From assembly GCA_038103905.1 (NCBI GenBank), contig JAYNZW010000002.1:59574-123573 (forward strand): 64,000 nucleotides of DNA. The letters are read 5' to 3'. Made by a program: the position numbers and the translations under genes. Of this stretch, positions 7,822-16,364 are shown piece by piece. The notes under the pieces are model-generated. The model worked only from the letters and a program-made list of their open reading frames with translations. It was not told the DNA's origin and did no database searches. Origin of the DNA: CABYIR01 sp038103905. Its GTDB lineage: Bacteria; Pseudomonadota; Alphaproteobacteria; Pelagibacterales; AG-422-B15. How positions within the stretch are numbered: position 1 is the first letter of the stretch; each line of letters begins with the position of its first letter.

Positions 7822-9195
7822 TTAATTTTTAGATTCAATTTTAAGTTTAACTTCATCAACACTGTTGTTCAAGCTATCAAATTTTTCGATGGCCTCAAAT
7901 AAGTCTTCATAACCACTCAATAAATTAGTTTTCTTTTGAATAGAGCTTTCTACTGTATCAAGAAATTTAACTGGGTGAGCTGTTCCTAAAATTAAATTAT
8001 TATTGATAGATTTATTTTGTCTTGATGCGTGAATACCAATTGCAGTATGAGGATCAACTAAATAATCATCTTTTTCGAAAGTTTCTCTAATTACATTTGA
8101 TACACTTTCCATATTAACTTTTGCAGAAGAAAAATATTTTTGGCAAATTTCAAGATATTCAGAAGTAATACGGATATAACCATTTTTTTTAAAGTTCATC
8201 ATTTTTTCACTTATCTCCGAACTTGAACGATTAAGAGCATCAAATAAAAATCTCTCAAAGTTACTTGCAACTTGAATATCCATACTAGGACTTGAAGTTT
8301 TTATAACTTTACGAGTAGCATATTCACCTGTTTTAAAAAATCGATCTAAGATATCATTTTCATTTGTAGCCACAATTAAACGATTAATATTTAAACCCAT
8401 TTTTTTAGCAATATATCCTGCATAAACATCTCCAAAATTACCTGTTGGTACAGAAAAATTATACTCACTCTCAAAATTATCTAATCTCAATGCTGAAAAA
8501 AAATAATAGACAACTTGAATCATAACTCGTGCCCAATTTATAGAGTTAACAGCTGATATATTATGTTTACCCCTAAAATCTTTATCTGCTAAAATCTCTT
8601 TGACTATACTTTGGCAGTCATCAAAGGTTCCATCTATCTCGCATAAATTAATTCTTTCACTATTGACAGTAGACATTTGTCTTCTTTGAAATTCAGAAAC
8701 TCTACCCTTTGGGTAAAGACAAAATATATTTAAACACTTACTTTTATTGACTGCATGAATTGCTGCAGATCCAGTATCACCTGAAGTAGCAACAATTAAA
8801 TTCATTTGTTTACTCTCTTTATTAAGGAAGTGATCAAAGATAGGTATTAATAATTGCATTGCGAAATCTTTAAATGCCAATGTCGGTCCATTAAATAACT
8901 CTACAATTATTTCTCCTTGGGATATTTTTTTGAAGGTAACAGGATCTGGAGAAGAAAAATCACTATAGGCATTTTTTATAATATTCTGAAGATCATCATC
9001 TTTTATTTCTGACCCAATAAATGGCTTTACTATTTTTGCCGTAAGATCCTCATAACTTAAGTCAGACTTAAAATCATTTGTATTAATTTGTGGCCACTCG
9101 CTTGGTACAAATAAGCCTCCATCTTGAGCGAGACCTTTCATAAGAGCATCTTGAAATGACCCTACCCTTGATCCTCTTGTGCTTATGTATTCCAT
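7822..9195 (-). CDS. thrC: Threonine synthase
   Basis: PLP enzyme that converts O-phosphohomoserine to threonine, the step after ThrB. It starts M-E-Y-I-S-T-R-G, the characteristic N-terminus, and carries the PLP lysine in L-A-F-K-D-F (K109), then A-T-S-G-D-T-G-S-A-A for phosphate binding. The 457-residue length fits the longer, proteobacterial/fungal-type enzyme. It overlaps SURF1 by 13 bases upstream and is followed by the acetyltransferase, so it sits in the same minus-strand run as the cytochrome oxidase genes. Confidence 0.96.
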   Translation of the reverse strand: MEYISTRGSRVGSFQDALMKGLAQDGGLFVPSEWPQINTNDFKSDLSYEDLTAKIVKPFIGSEIKDDDLQNIIKNAYSDFSSPDPVTFKKISQGEIIVELFNGPTLAFKDFAMQLLIPIFDHFLNKESKQMNLIVATSGDTGSAAIHAVNKSKCLNIFCLYPKGRVSEFQRRQMSTVNSERINLCEIDGTFDDCQSIVKEILADKDFRGKHNISAVNSINWARVMIQVVYYFFSALRLDNFESEYNFSVPTGNFGDVYAGYIAKKMGLNINRLIVATNENDILDRFFKTGEYATRKVIKTSSPSMDIQVASNFERFLFDALNRSSSEISEKMMNFKKNGYIRITSEYLEICQKYFSSAKVNMESVSNVIRETFEKDDYLVDPHTAIGIHASRQNKSINNNLILGTAHPVKFLDTVESSIQKKTNLLSGYEDLFEAIEKFDSLNNSVDEVKLKIESKN

Positions 9196-9881
9196 TTTCC
9201 CCTAATTATTTGATATAATTGATAAAAATACAGAGTTGCAATCACTAAAAAAAGCAAAAACCATGTTCCAGCATATTGTAAATGATTATTTGGTATTTGA
9301 GTAGGATTAAACTCAATTAAGGTTTGGTCAAAAAAATTTTGATCAATTATTTTTAAAATAAAAAAACTTCCATTTAAGTTATAGAATTTATTCATTTCAG
9401 AAGAACTCATTGTATACCATATATTTTTATTATAATCATTATCTGGGGAGAATAAATTTTTCTCCTTAGAAGAGATTAAAATTCCATTTAAAGTAAAATA
9501 ATTATTATAATCTAAATCGATGTAATTAATATTCTCTTTATGCTTAAAAGATATCCATCCTAAATCTACATAAATTATATTATCATCAACGGTCTTAAAT
9601 GCATTTAAAACATTATATCCAGATTGGCCACTTAAGTTAGGCCTAAAAAAAAATGTCTGAGTATTTTTTACAAACTTTCCTTCAACAGACGCATTTCTAA
9701 ACTCATAATCTTTTTTAGTTTCATTGTGAGGAAAATTAATATTTTCAGCTGATTGTCGGCTATTAATGTTTTCTAATAATTCAGTTTTCCACTCTAATCT
9801 ATCTAGTTGCCAAAAACCTAAATTAGGCAAAACAATCAAAGCAGAAAGAAAAAGTAAGTGGAATAGAATGTTTCTTATCAA
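9183..9881 (-). CDS. surf1: SURF1-family cytochrome oxidase biogenesis protein
   Basis: Inner-membrane protein needed for heme a insertion into cytochrome c oxidase. It has an N-terminal membrane helix followed by the family signature G-F-W-Q-L-D-R-L-E-W-K, a periplasmic domain, and a C-terminal membrane helix (W-F-L-L-F-L-V-I-A-T-L-Y-F-Y-Q-L-Y). The start is uncertain. An ATG at 9935 would overlap ctaE by 46 bases, while a TTG at 9881 lies eight bases after the ctaE stop and puts the helix at the usual distance; I prefer the latter. It overlaps the thrC start by 13 bases. Confidence 0.85.
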   Translation of the reverse strand: MIRNILFHLLFLSALIVLPNLGFWQLDRLEWKTELLENINSRQSAENINFPHNETKKDYEFRNASVEGKFVKNTQTFFFRPNLSGQSGYNVLNAFKTVDDNIIYVDLGWISFKHKENINYIDLDYNNYFTLNGILISSKEKNLFSPDNDYNKNIWYTMSSSEMNKFYNLNGSFFILKIIDQNFFDQTLIEFNPTQIPNNHLQYAGTWFLLFLVIATLYFYQLYQIIRGKWNT

Positions 9882-9889
9882 TTTAAAAT

Positions 9890-10687
9890 TTAATAATAGC
9901 CCCAAACATATATTGCAGCAAATAAGAACAACCAAACAACATCAACGAAATGCCAATACCATGCACACGCCTCAAATCCAAAGTGATGATCTGATTTAAA
10001 ATGTCCTGCAAGCATTCTTCCAAGACATACAACTATAAAAAGTGTTCCTATTATTACATGTGCGCCATGAAACCCTGTAGCCATATAAAATGTAGCTCCA
10101 TAGATATGTCCTGAAAAATCAAATTCAGCATGCTGATACTCATAGACTTGAAAGCCTGTAAAAACTACGCCTAATAAGATTGTAAGAATCAATCCCTGAA
10201 TAACCTCTTTTCTGTGACCTTCCTGAAGAGCGTGATGAGCCCATGTGAGCGTTGTTCCAGATAATAATAAAATAAGTGTATTGATAAGTGGAATATGCCA
10301 AGGATCCATCAAATGAATGTCTGCAGGTGGCCAAGCAGATCCAATTTGTTCAGTAGGAAATAATGAAGCATTGAAATAAGCCCAAAACCAGGCAACAAAA
10401 AACATCACTTCAGAAGCAATAAACAATGTCATTCCATATCTTAAGCCAAGCTGAACAACTTCAGAATGATGACCATCATGCTCACCCTCTCTAATAATAT
10501 CTCTAAACCACATATATCCAATATAGATTACTGAAGCTAAGCCAAGTAACATGACCCATGGATTATCTGATCTGAAGTATATTACAGCTCCAAAACACAG
10601 TATAAGCGCTCCTATTGAAGCCAATAAAGGCCATGGACTAGGATCTACTAAATGATATTGATGTGAATTTGTATTTTTTGAACTCAT
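9890..10687 (-). CDS. ctaE: Cytochrome c oxidase subunit III
   Basis: Seven-helix core subunit of the aa3-type terminal oxidase. The 265 residues show the family pattern from the N-terminal H-x-Y-H-L-V-D-P-S-P-W-P through S-E-V-M-F-F-V-A-W-F-W-A-Y-F to the final H-F-V-D-V-V-W-L-F-L-F-A-A-I-Y-V-W. The start overlaps the ctaG stop by four bases. It is the last structural subunit of the minus-strand oxidase cluster. Confidence 0.97.
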   Translation of the reverse strand: MSSKNTNSHQYHLVDPSPWPLLASIGALILCFGAVIYFRSDNPWVMLLGLASVIYIGYMWFRDIIREGEHDGHHSEVVQLGLRYGMTLFIASEVMFFVAWFWAYFNASLFPTEQIGSAWPPADIHLMDPWHIPLINTLILLLSGTTLTWAHHALQEGHRKEVIQGLILTILLGVVFTGFQVYEYQHAEFDFSGHIYGATFYMATGFHGAHVIIGTLFIVVCLGRMLAGHFKSDHHFGFEACAWYWHFVDVVWLFLFAAIYVWGYY

Positions 10688-11241
10688 GAAACTGGTGTAT
10701 CACCATTTTTATAAAAGGTATAGGATAAAGTAACTTCAGATAGATCTTTTAAAAATTGATCATCAATAATATCTGGATCAATGTAAAAACTTACAGGCAG
10801 TTTAATTTCCTCCCCAGGCTCAAGCATAAGATCATGAAAACAAAAGCACTCTATTTTTGTAAAATATTGACCAGCTTGTTCAGGGGTAACATTAAATAAT
10901 GCTGTACCCACTTGCTTTTCATTAGATAAATTTTTAGCAAAGTAATTGATAACTTTATTTTCTCCAATTTTAATCTTATATACATTTTTTTCAGGTGAAA
11001 AATCCCATCTAAGGTTTGTAACGTTTGCATCTAATCTAATGTTTATATTTTGATTTATAGAATACTCACTCTTCTCAAGACTAATTGCTGGAGTTCCGCC
11101 AAAGCCAGTAACTCTGCAAAACAAGTCGTATAATGGAACCGATGCATAAGCTAGGCCTAACATTAAAAAAACGATTGTCACAAGCATTATAACAATTCGA
11201 TTATTGCTATATTTAATATCTGTTGGTCTAAAATTTTTCAT
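10684..11241 (-). CDS. ctaG: Cytochrome c oxidase assembly protein CtaG/Cox11
   Basis: Copper chaperone for the CuB site of subunit I. A single N-terminal membrane helix (about residues 17-36) anchors a periplasmic domain with the copper-binding motif E-C-F-C-F (C-F-C), followed by L-x-P-G-E-E-x-x-L-P-V-x-F-Y-I-D-P. Another typical feature is the early F-C-R-V-T-G-F-G-G-T-P. It overlaps ctaE by four bases and follows the tiny coxF-like gene by six. Confidence 0.96.
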   Translation of the reverse strand: MKNFRPTDIKYSNNRIVIMLVTIVFLMLGLAYASVPLYDLFCRVTGFGGTPAISLEKSEYSINQNINIRLDANVTNLRWDFSPEKNVYKIKIGENKVINYFAKNLSNEKQVGTALFNVTPEQAGQYFTKIECFCFHDLMLEPGEEIKLPVSFYIDPDIIDDQFLKDLSEVTLSYTFYKNGDTPVS

Positions 11242-11247
11242 AAATAA

Positions 11248-11358
11248 CTAACCCACTAGAGAAAGTTTATACATAGTATAAAAAAAGAATGCCAAGACAA
11301 AACCAGCAAGAATAAGTGCCGTAATAAGATTTTTTCTTTTTATTTTTTTATTCTGCAT
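11248..11358 (-). CDS. Tiny membrane protein, CoxF-like
   Basis: A 36-codon frame between ctaB and ctaG that short-gene filters easily miss. It reads M-Q-N-K-K-I-K-R-K-N-L-I-T-A-L, then a single membrane helix (I-L-A-G-F-V-L-A-F-F-F-Y-T), ending in K-L-S-L-V-G. Alphaproteobacterial cox operons commonly carry a very small protein here with a basic N-terminus, one helix and a similar end, often called CoxF. Spacing is tight (two bases after ctaB, six bases before ctaG), so the whole gap is explained by this gene. Its role in oxidase assembly is inferred from position only. Confidence 0.72.
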   Translation of the reverse strand: MQNKKIKRKNLITALILAGFVLAFFFYTMYKLSLVG

Positions 11359-11360
11359 AT

Positions 11361-12281
11361 TTACCAAATTGAATTATCTATAAGAATTATTGAAAAAATA
11401 TTGAATAAATAAAATATTGAAAAGAAAAATAAATTTTGAGCTTTTTTTTCAAAATTCGGTTTATCAATATTCGATCTCAAAGTCATAGAGAGATATACAA
11501 ATATCGAACTTAAAATAAAAATTGAAATAGAATAAAAAAATGAATAATAAAGTGAAAGAGACATTACTACTGGCAAAAGAATAAATGAATATGCGATAAT
11601 CATATTTACAGTTCTTTTCTTGCCGACAATTAGTGGCATCATTGGTATATTTGCCCTCTTGTAATCATCTGATTTATACAGTGCTAAAGCCCAAAAATGA
11701 GGTGGCGTCCATACGAATATAATTGCAAAAATCAAAAAAATCTCCATCGATAAGGATCCTGCAATAGCTGCCCAACCAATCATTGGCGGAAAAGCTCCGG
11801 CTGCACCTCCAATAACAATGTTCTGAGAAGTTCTCTTTTTTAGCCATATTGTATAAATAAATATATAAAAGAATATTGTTAGCGCTAAAATTGAAGCAGC
11901 TAAAAGATTAGAAAAAAAATATAGAGTGCCGACCGAGACAAGAGATAAAAATAATCCAAAGAAAAGAGCATTGTTTGGTTTAATTTTACCTAATGGAAGT
12001 ACTCTATCTTTAGTTCTTTCCATAAGTTTATCAAGATCTCTTTCGTACCACATGTTTAAAGCACCAGAAGCTCCTGACCCAAGAGATATTGCAAATAAAA
12101 TCATTAGTACCTCGTAATTAAATACAAATCCTGGGGCAATCATTATTCCAACAAATGATGTGAATATTGAGAGAGACATCACTCTAGGCTTGAGAAGAGA
12201 AAAATAATTTTTAAAAATTTTTATCCCAGTAAGCTTTGAATGAACGTTATCGCTCATCAATGTGTTTGTTATATTTGACAC
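11361..12281 (-). CDS. ctaB: Protoheme IX farnesyltransferase
   Basis: UbiA-family membrane prenyltransferase that makes heme O, the precursor of heme A. The substrate-binding motif N-M-W-Y-E-R-D-L-D (N-x-x-x-D-x-x-D type) is followed by M-x-R-T-K-D-R-V-L-P, a heme O synthase signature. A second aspartate-rich segment (Y-K-S-D-D-Y-K-R-A-N-I-P-M-M-P) is visible. About eight to nine hydrophobic helices are present in 306 residues. An internal ATG (residue 9) is an alternative start. It lies between ctaD and the coxF-like gene. Confidence 0.95.
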   Translation of the reverse strand: MSNITNTLMSDNVHSKLTGIKIFKNYFSLLKPRVMSLSIFTSFVGIMIAPGFVFNYEVLMILFAISLGSGASGALNMWYERDLDKLMERTKDRVLPLGKIKPNNALFFGLFLSLVSVGTLYFFSNLLAASILALTIFFYIFIYTIWLKKRTSQNIVIGGAAGAFPPMIGWAAIAGSLSMEIFLIFAIIFVWTPPHFWALALYKSDDYKRANIPMMPLIVGKKRTVNMIIAYSFILLPVVMSLSLYYSFFYSISIFILSSIFVYLSMTLRSNIDKPNFEKKAQNLFFFSIFYLFNIFSIILIDNSIW

Positions 12282-12293
12282 ACCTATTCCTTT

Positions 12294-13904
12294 TTACTTT
12301 ATTTGAGGAAGTTCCTCAAATTGGTGAAATGGAGGCGGTGAAGTCAAAGTCCACTCAAGAGTTGTAGCTCCTTCACCCCATGGATTATCTGCACAATTTT
12401 TCTCTTTCATAAATGCATTAATCAGCATCACAAAGAAAACAAGTAAACCTATTGAAGAAAGATAAGAGCCAATAGAAGAAACATAATTCCATCCTGCATA
12501 CGCCTCAGGATAATCAACATATCGTCTTGGCATCCCTGCTAAGCCAAGGAAATGCTGAGGGAAGAAAATGATATTCACTCCAATAAATGTTAGCCAAAAA
12601 TGTAGTTTACCAAGCCACTCAGAGTAGTTTCTTCCGGTCATTTTTCCAAACCAATAATAAAAAGCTGCAAAAATTGCAAATACAGCGCCCATTGATAATA
12701 CGTAATGAAAATGAGCGACTACATAATACGTGTCATGTAAAGAGTGATCTATTCCAGCATTTGCTAAAACAACACCTGTCACACCTCCAACTGTAAAGAG
12801 AAATATAAAACCAATTGCCCATAACATTGGTGTTTTTAATTCTACTGAACCACCCCACATAGTAGCAATCCACGAGAATACTTTTATTCCAGTAGGAACA
12901 GCTATCACCATTGTCGCAAAAACATAATATGCCTTTACATCAGCACTCATTCCCACCGTATACATATGATGAGCCCAAACGATGAAACCTAAGAAACCAA
13001 TAGAAACCATTGCATATGCCATACCAAGATAACCAAAGACTGGTTTTTTTGAAAAAGTAGATACAACATGACTGATAATTCCAAAACCTGGCAGAATAAG
13101 TATATAAACCTCTGGATGCCCAAAGAACCAGAATAAATGCTGAAATAAAACAGGATCACCTCCCATTGAAGGCTCGAAAAAAGCTGTGCCAAAATTTCTA
13201 TCAGTTAGAAGCATTGTGATCGCACCAGCTAAGACAGGAAGAGATAGTAAAAGTAGGAATGCAGTGACTAAGATTGACCATACAAATAAAGGCATTTTAT
13301 GCAATGTCATTCCTGGTGCTCTCATATTAAATATTGTCGTAATAAAATTTATAGCACCAAGTATTGAAGACGCACCAGCTATATGCAGAGAGAAAATTGC
13401 TAAATCTACGGCGGGTCCTGGAGCTCCAAGTGAAGCTGATAAAGGAGGGTAAATAGTCCATCCTCCACCAACACCATTACCGCCCGAAGTCCCCTCAACA
13501 AAAAGTGAAGCAATTAGCAATATAAACGATGCAGGCAGTAGCCAAAATGAAATGTTGTTCATTCTTGGGAATGCCATATCAGGCGCTCCAATCATTAGCG
13601 GAACAATCCAGTTGCCAAAACCACCAATCATTGCGGGCATAACCATAAAGAAGATCATGATTAATCCATGATTAGTTACTAATACATTGTATAAGTTGTG
13701 GTCTCCGCCCAAAATACCATCGCCAGGATGCATTAATTCTATTCTCATGACAACAGACATTACCCCACCAATAACTCCTGCAATAATTGCAAAGATTAAA
13801 TATAATGTTCCAATATCTTTATGATTTGTAGAATATAAATATCGTCTCCATCCAGTTGGATGATGATCGTGACTATCAATATGATCTGCTGTGATATCTG
13901 CCAT
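12294..13904 (-). CDS. ctaD: Cytochrome c oxidase subunit I
   Basis: Catalytic subunit of the aa3-type oxidase carrying heme a, heme a3 and CuB. Twelve membrane helices fit the 536 residues. The CuB/tyrosine region W-F-F-G-H-P-E-V-Y is present, as is the H-H-M-Y-T-V-G segment and the H-F-H-Y-V-L-S-M-G heme-binding helix. The glutamate-containing G-H-P-E-V-Y motif identifies an A-type, proton-pumping oxidase. The gene has a strong ribosome binding site and follows ctaC by 15 bases. Confidence 0.98.
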   Translation of the reverse strand: MADITADHIDSHDHHPTGWRRYLYSTNHKDIGTLYLIFAIIAGVIGGVMSVVMRIELMHPGDGILGGDHNLYNVLVTNHGLIMIFFMVMPAMIGGFGNWIVPLMIGAPDMAFPRMNNISFWLLPASFILLIASLFVEGTSGGNGVGGGWTIYPPLSASLGAPGPAVDLAIFSLHIAGASSILGAINFITTIFNMRAPGMTLHKMPLFVWSILVTAFLLLLSLPVLAGAITMLLTDRNFGTAFFEPSMGGDPVLFQHLFWFFGHPEVYILILPGFGIISHVVSTFSKKPVFGYLGMAYAMVSIGFLGFIVWAHHMYTVGMSADVKAYYVFATMVIAVPTGIKVFSWIATMWGGSVELKTPMLWAIGFIFLFTVGGVTGVVLANAGIDHSLHDTYYVVAHFHYVLSMGAVFAIFAAFYYWFGKMTGRNYSEWLGKLHFWLTFIGVNIIFFPQHFLGLAGMPRRYVDYPEAYAGWNYVSSIGSYLSSIGLLVFFVMLINAFMKEKNCADNPWGEGATTLEWTLTSPPPFHQFEELPQIK

Positions 13905-13907
13905 TAG

Positions 13908-13915
13908 TTCTCCTT
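13908..13915 (-). promoter_or_regulatory. Shine-Dalgarno site of ctaD
   Basis: On the minus strand AAGGAGAA lies a few bases before the ctaD ATG at 13904. It is one of the strongest Shine-Dalgarno motifs in the window and supports that start codon. Confidence 0.65.
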
Positions 13916-13919
13916 AATA

Positions 13920-14747
13920 CTAATTTGTTGCAACCTGAAAAGTTTTATTAAAATTTGTTTTACTTGATGCGTATTCTTCTTTTGCAAAGTTTAACCAATC
14001 ATCAAATTCATCTTGCGAAACAACTTTAACATTTATAGGCATAAATGCATGTTTAGGTCCACAGAGTTCAGAACACTGTCCATAATAAGTTCCAGTTTTT
14101 TCAGCCTTAAACCACGTTTCATTAAGTCTGCCTGGAACAGCGTCTTTCTTAACTGCAAATGCTGGGATTGTCCAAGCGTGCAATACATCATTTGATGTAA
14201 TTAATAGTTTTACAACTTTATTAACTGGTACAACAATTTGAGTATCTGTTTCTAACAATCTCAAACTTGGATCAGATAGTTCGTCATCTTGAAGCATATT
14301 TGCATCGAAAGAAAAGTCATCATAATCTGGATACTCATAACTCCAATACCACTGATTGCCTATTGCTTTGATTGTAAGATCAGCTTTTGGGATTGTTTCG
14401 GCAGTATAAAGAATCCTAAATGATGGAATAGCAATAATTATAAGAAGTATAACTGGTATGACAGTCCACAATACTTCGATCAAAGTATTATGAGTTGTCA
14501 TAGAAGCCGTATGGTTTCTATTGCTGTTATATCTATAGACGATGTAAAGAAGCAAAGCTAAGACCAATATAGATATACCAGTAATTATTGGCATTAAAAT
14601 ATAACTATGAAATGAAATGACATCTGACATTAATTCTGTTGCAGGCTCAGAAAAACCAAGTTGCCAATCTTTAGGTAGTGTCTCAGTTGCGTGAGAGTTA
14701 GCTAAAAGTAAAATAAGGGCAGAAAAAATAAATGATAAATACTTCAT
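13920..14747 (-). CDS. ctaC: Cytochrome c oxidase subunit II
   Basis: Carries the binuclear CuA centre that accepts electrons from cytochrome c. An N-terminal signal sequence (residues 1-20) is followed by two membrane helices and a periplasmic cupredoxin domain. The CuA ligands are visible as C225-S-E-L-C229-G-P-K-H233-A-F-M236, and the aromatic W-Y-W-S-Y-E-Y motif for electron entry is present. No heme c domain follows, so it is a plain CuA subunit. It is the first gene of the minus-strand oxidase cluster; the 171 bases up to tldD hold the divergent promoters. Confidence 0.98.
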   Translation of the reverse strand: MKYLSFIFSALILLLANSHATETLPKDWQLGFSEPATELMSDVISFHSYILMPIITGISILVLALLLYIVYRYNSNRNHTASMTTHNTLIEVLWTVIPVILLIIIAIPSFRILYTAETIPKADLTIKAIGNQWYWSYEYPDYDDFSFDANMLQDDELSDPSLRLLETDTQIVVPVNKVVKLLITSNDVLHAWTIPAFAVKKDAVPGRLNETWFKAEKTGTYYGQCSELCGPKHAFMPINVKVVSQDEFDDWLNFAKEEYASSKTNFNKTFQVATN

Positions 14748-14848
14748 AAATAACTATTAATTAACTTAAATATAACTAAATTGATAAATAACAACATAAA
14801 TGTATATCTTGAATGTGTGAGGAAAATAATCCTTTTTTTAGCGACAGT

Positions 14849-14878
14849 TTGACGCAATTTTTCCTGGTTTTTTACTAT
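14849..14878 (+). promoter_or_regulatory. Predicted sigma70-type promoter of tldD
   Basis: TTGACG at 14849-14854 and TACTAT at 14873-14878 with an 18-base spacer, ending about 40 bases before the tldD ATG. In such AT-rich DNA a -10 match alone means little, but the -35 match with suitable spacing is less common. No experimental support. Confidence 0.4.
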
Positions 14879-14918
14879 TTTTGGTATTATTTATTAATAA
14901 AGTTTTAAGTTTAGTATA

Positions 14919-16364
14919 ATGGATAACAAATCTCAGAGTAGTCATTTAGAAAATCTTTTTTTTAAAGATTCGAATCTTGACAGTGTCAAGGTTGATAGAG
15001 TTGTATCTGACTCATTAAAAAATGCAGATGATGGCGAACTTTACCTTCAATTTGAAGAAAGTGAGAACTTTGTGTTTGATGATCAAAGACTCAAAAGTGC
15101 TTCATTTGATGTGTCTAAAGGTTTTGGACTTAGAGCGATTTCAGAAGATACAACTGGTTATGCGCACTCATCTGATATTAATGAAGAAGCATTAAAAAAA
15201 GCTAGTGAGACTGTAAGCTTTGTTACAAAAAAAAATAATAATTCTTTCAATCATAATTTTTCAAAAACCAATAAAAAGCTTTACGAAAATACAAATCCTA
15301 TTGACACAACTCAGTTTGATTTAAAAGTGAATACTTTAAAGCAGATTGATGAATACGCTAGAAAACAAAACCCTAATGTTAAACAAGTTTCTGCTTCATT
15401 AAATGGATCATGGGAAGTTGTTAGAATCTATAGACCTGGCGGTGTAATGGTTGAAGATATTAGGCCTCTAGTAAGACTATATATTTCAATTGTTTTAGAA
15501 AAAAATGGGAGATTAGAAAATGGAAGCCGTGGATCTGGTGGTAGGGTTGATTATGAAAAATTTTTGAACACTGATCATTGGCAGAATCAAGTCAATGAGG
15601 CGATACAACAAGCAGAAGTTAACTTGGAATCAGTTGCTACACCAGCTGGTGAAATGGATGTAGTGCTCGGTCCAGGCTATCCAGGCGTATTGTTACATGA
15701 AGCAATTGGGCATGGACTAGAGGGTGACTTCAATAGAAAAAAAACATCTGCTTTCTTTGATTTAATGGGAAAACAAATTGCGGACGAGTCAGTTACTGTT
15801 GTTGACGATGGAACAATTGATTCAAGAAGAGGCTCACTAAGTATTGATGATGAAGGTACGCCAACAAACTGTACGACATTAATTGAAAATGGGATTCTTA
15901 CTGGCTACATGCAAGATAGATTAAATTCAAGACTTATGGGAGTACAACCAACAGGAAATGGAAGACGAGAAAGCTATGCCCATACTCCTATGCCCAGAAT
16001 GACAAATACCTATATGTTGTCTGGAAAATCTGAGCCTGAAGAAATTATTAAAACTGTAAAAAATGGTCTCTATGCTGTTGATTTTGGGGGTGGTCAAGTT
16101 GACATAACGAGTGGCAAGTTTGTATTCACTTGTACTGAAGCTTATAAAATAATAGATGGAAAAGTTGATCAGCCTGTGAAAGGTGCAACACTTATTGGAA
16201 ACGGACCAGATGTCTTAAAAAGAGTCAAAATGGTAGGTAATGATTCAAAAATGGATACGGGTATAGGCACTTGTGGTAAAGATGGTCAGAGCGTTCCTGT
16301 TGGAGTTGGTCAGCCCACAATGCTTATTAATAGTCTTACTGTAGGTGGAACGGCAACAAGCTAA
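14919..16364 (+). CDS. tldD: Metalloprotease TldD
   Basis: One half of the TldD/TldE zinc protease, which cleaves small unfolded or modified peptides in the cytoplasm. The zinc motif H-E-x-x-x-H is at residues 260-265 (H-E-A-I-G-H), followed by G-L-E-G-D, and the third ligand region C-G-K-D-G-Q is near the C-terminus. Length (481 residues) is standard. Its usual partner TldE/PmbA is not in this window. It follows the cytochrome oxidase cluster divergently, an arrangement common in alphaproteobacteria. It ends tail to tail with the acyl-CoA ligase, sharing CTAA. Confidence 0.96.
   Translation: MDNKSQSSHLENLFFKDSNLDSVKVDRVVSDSLKNADDGELYLQFEESENFVFDDQRLKSASFDVSKGFGLRAISEDTTGYAHSSDINEEALKKASETVSFVTKKNNNSFNHNFSKTNKKLYENTNPIDTTQFDLKVNTLKQIDEYARKQNPNVKQVSASLNGSWEVVRIYRPGGVMVEDIRPLVRLYISIVLEKNGRLENGSRGSGGRVDYEKFLNTDHWQNQVNEAIQQAEVNLESVATPAGEMDVVLGPGYPGVLLHEAIGHGLEGDFNRKKTSAFFDLMGKQIADESVTVVDDGTIDSRRGSLSIDDEGTPTNCTTLIENGILTGYMQDRLNSRLMGVQPTGNGRRESYAHTPMPRMTNTYMLSGKSEPEEIIKTVKNGLYAVDFGGGQVDITSGKFVFTCTEAYKIIDGKVDQPVKGATLIGNGPDVLKRVKMVGNDSKMDTGIGTCGKDGQSVPVGVGQPTMLINSLTVGGTATS

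Noticed and set aside
7818..7862. Longer acetyltransferase frame beginning with a repeated K-L-N-L pattern
   Set aside because: The repeat is the antisense-free overlap with the thrC 3' end in another frame; the ATG at 7817 gives the normal GNAT start.
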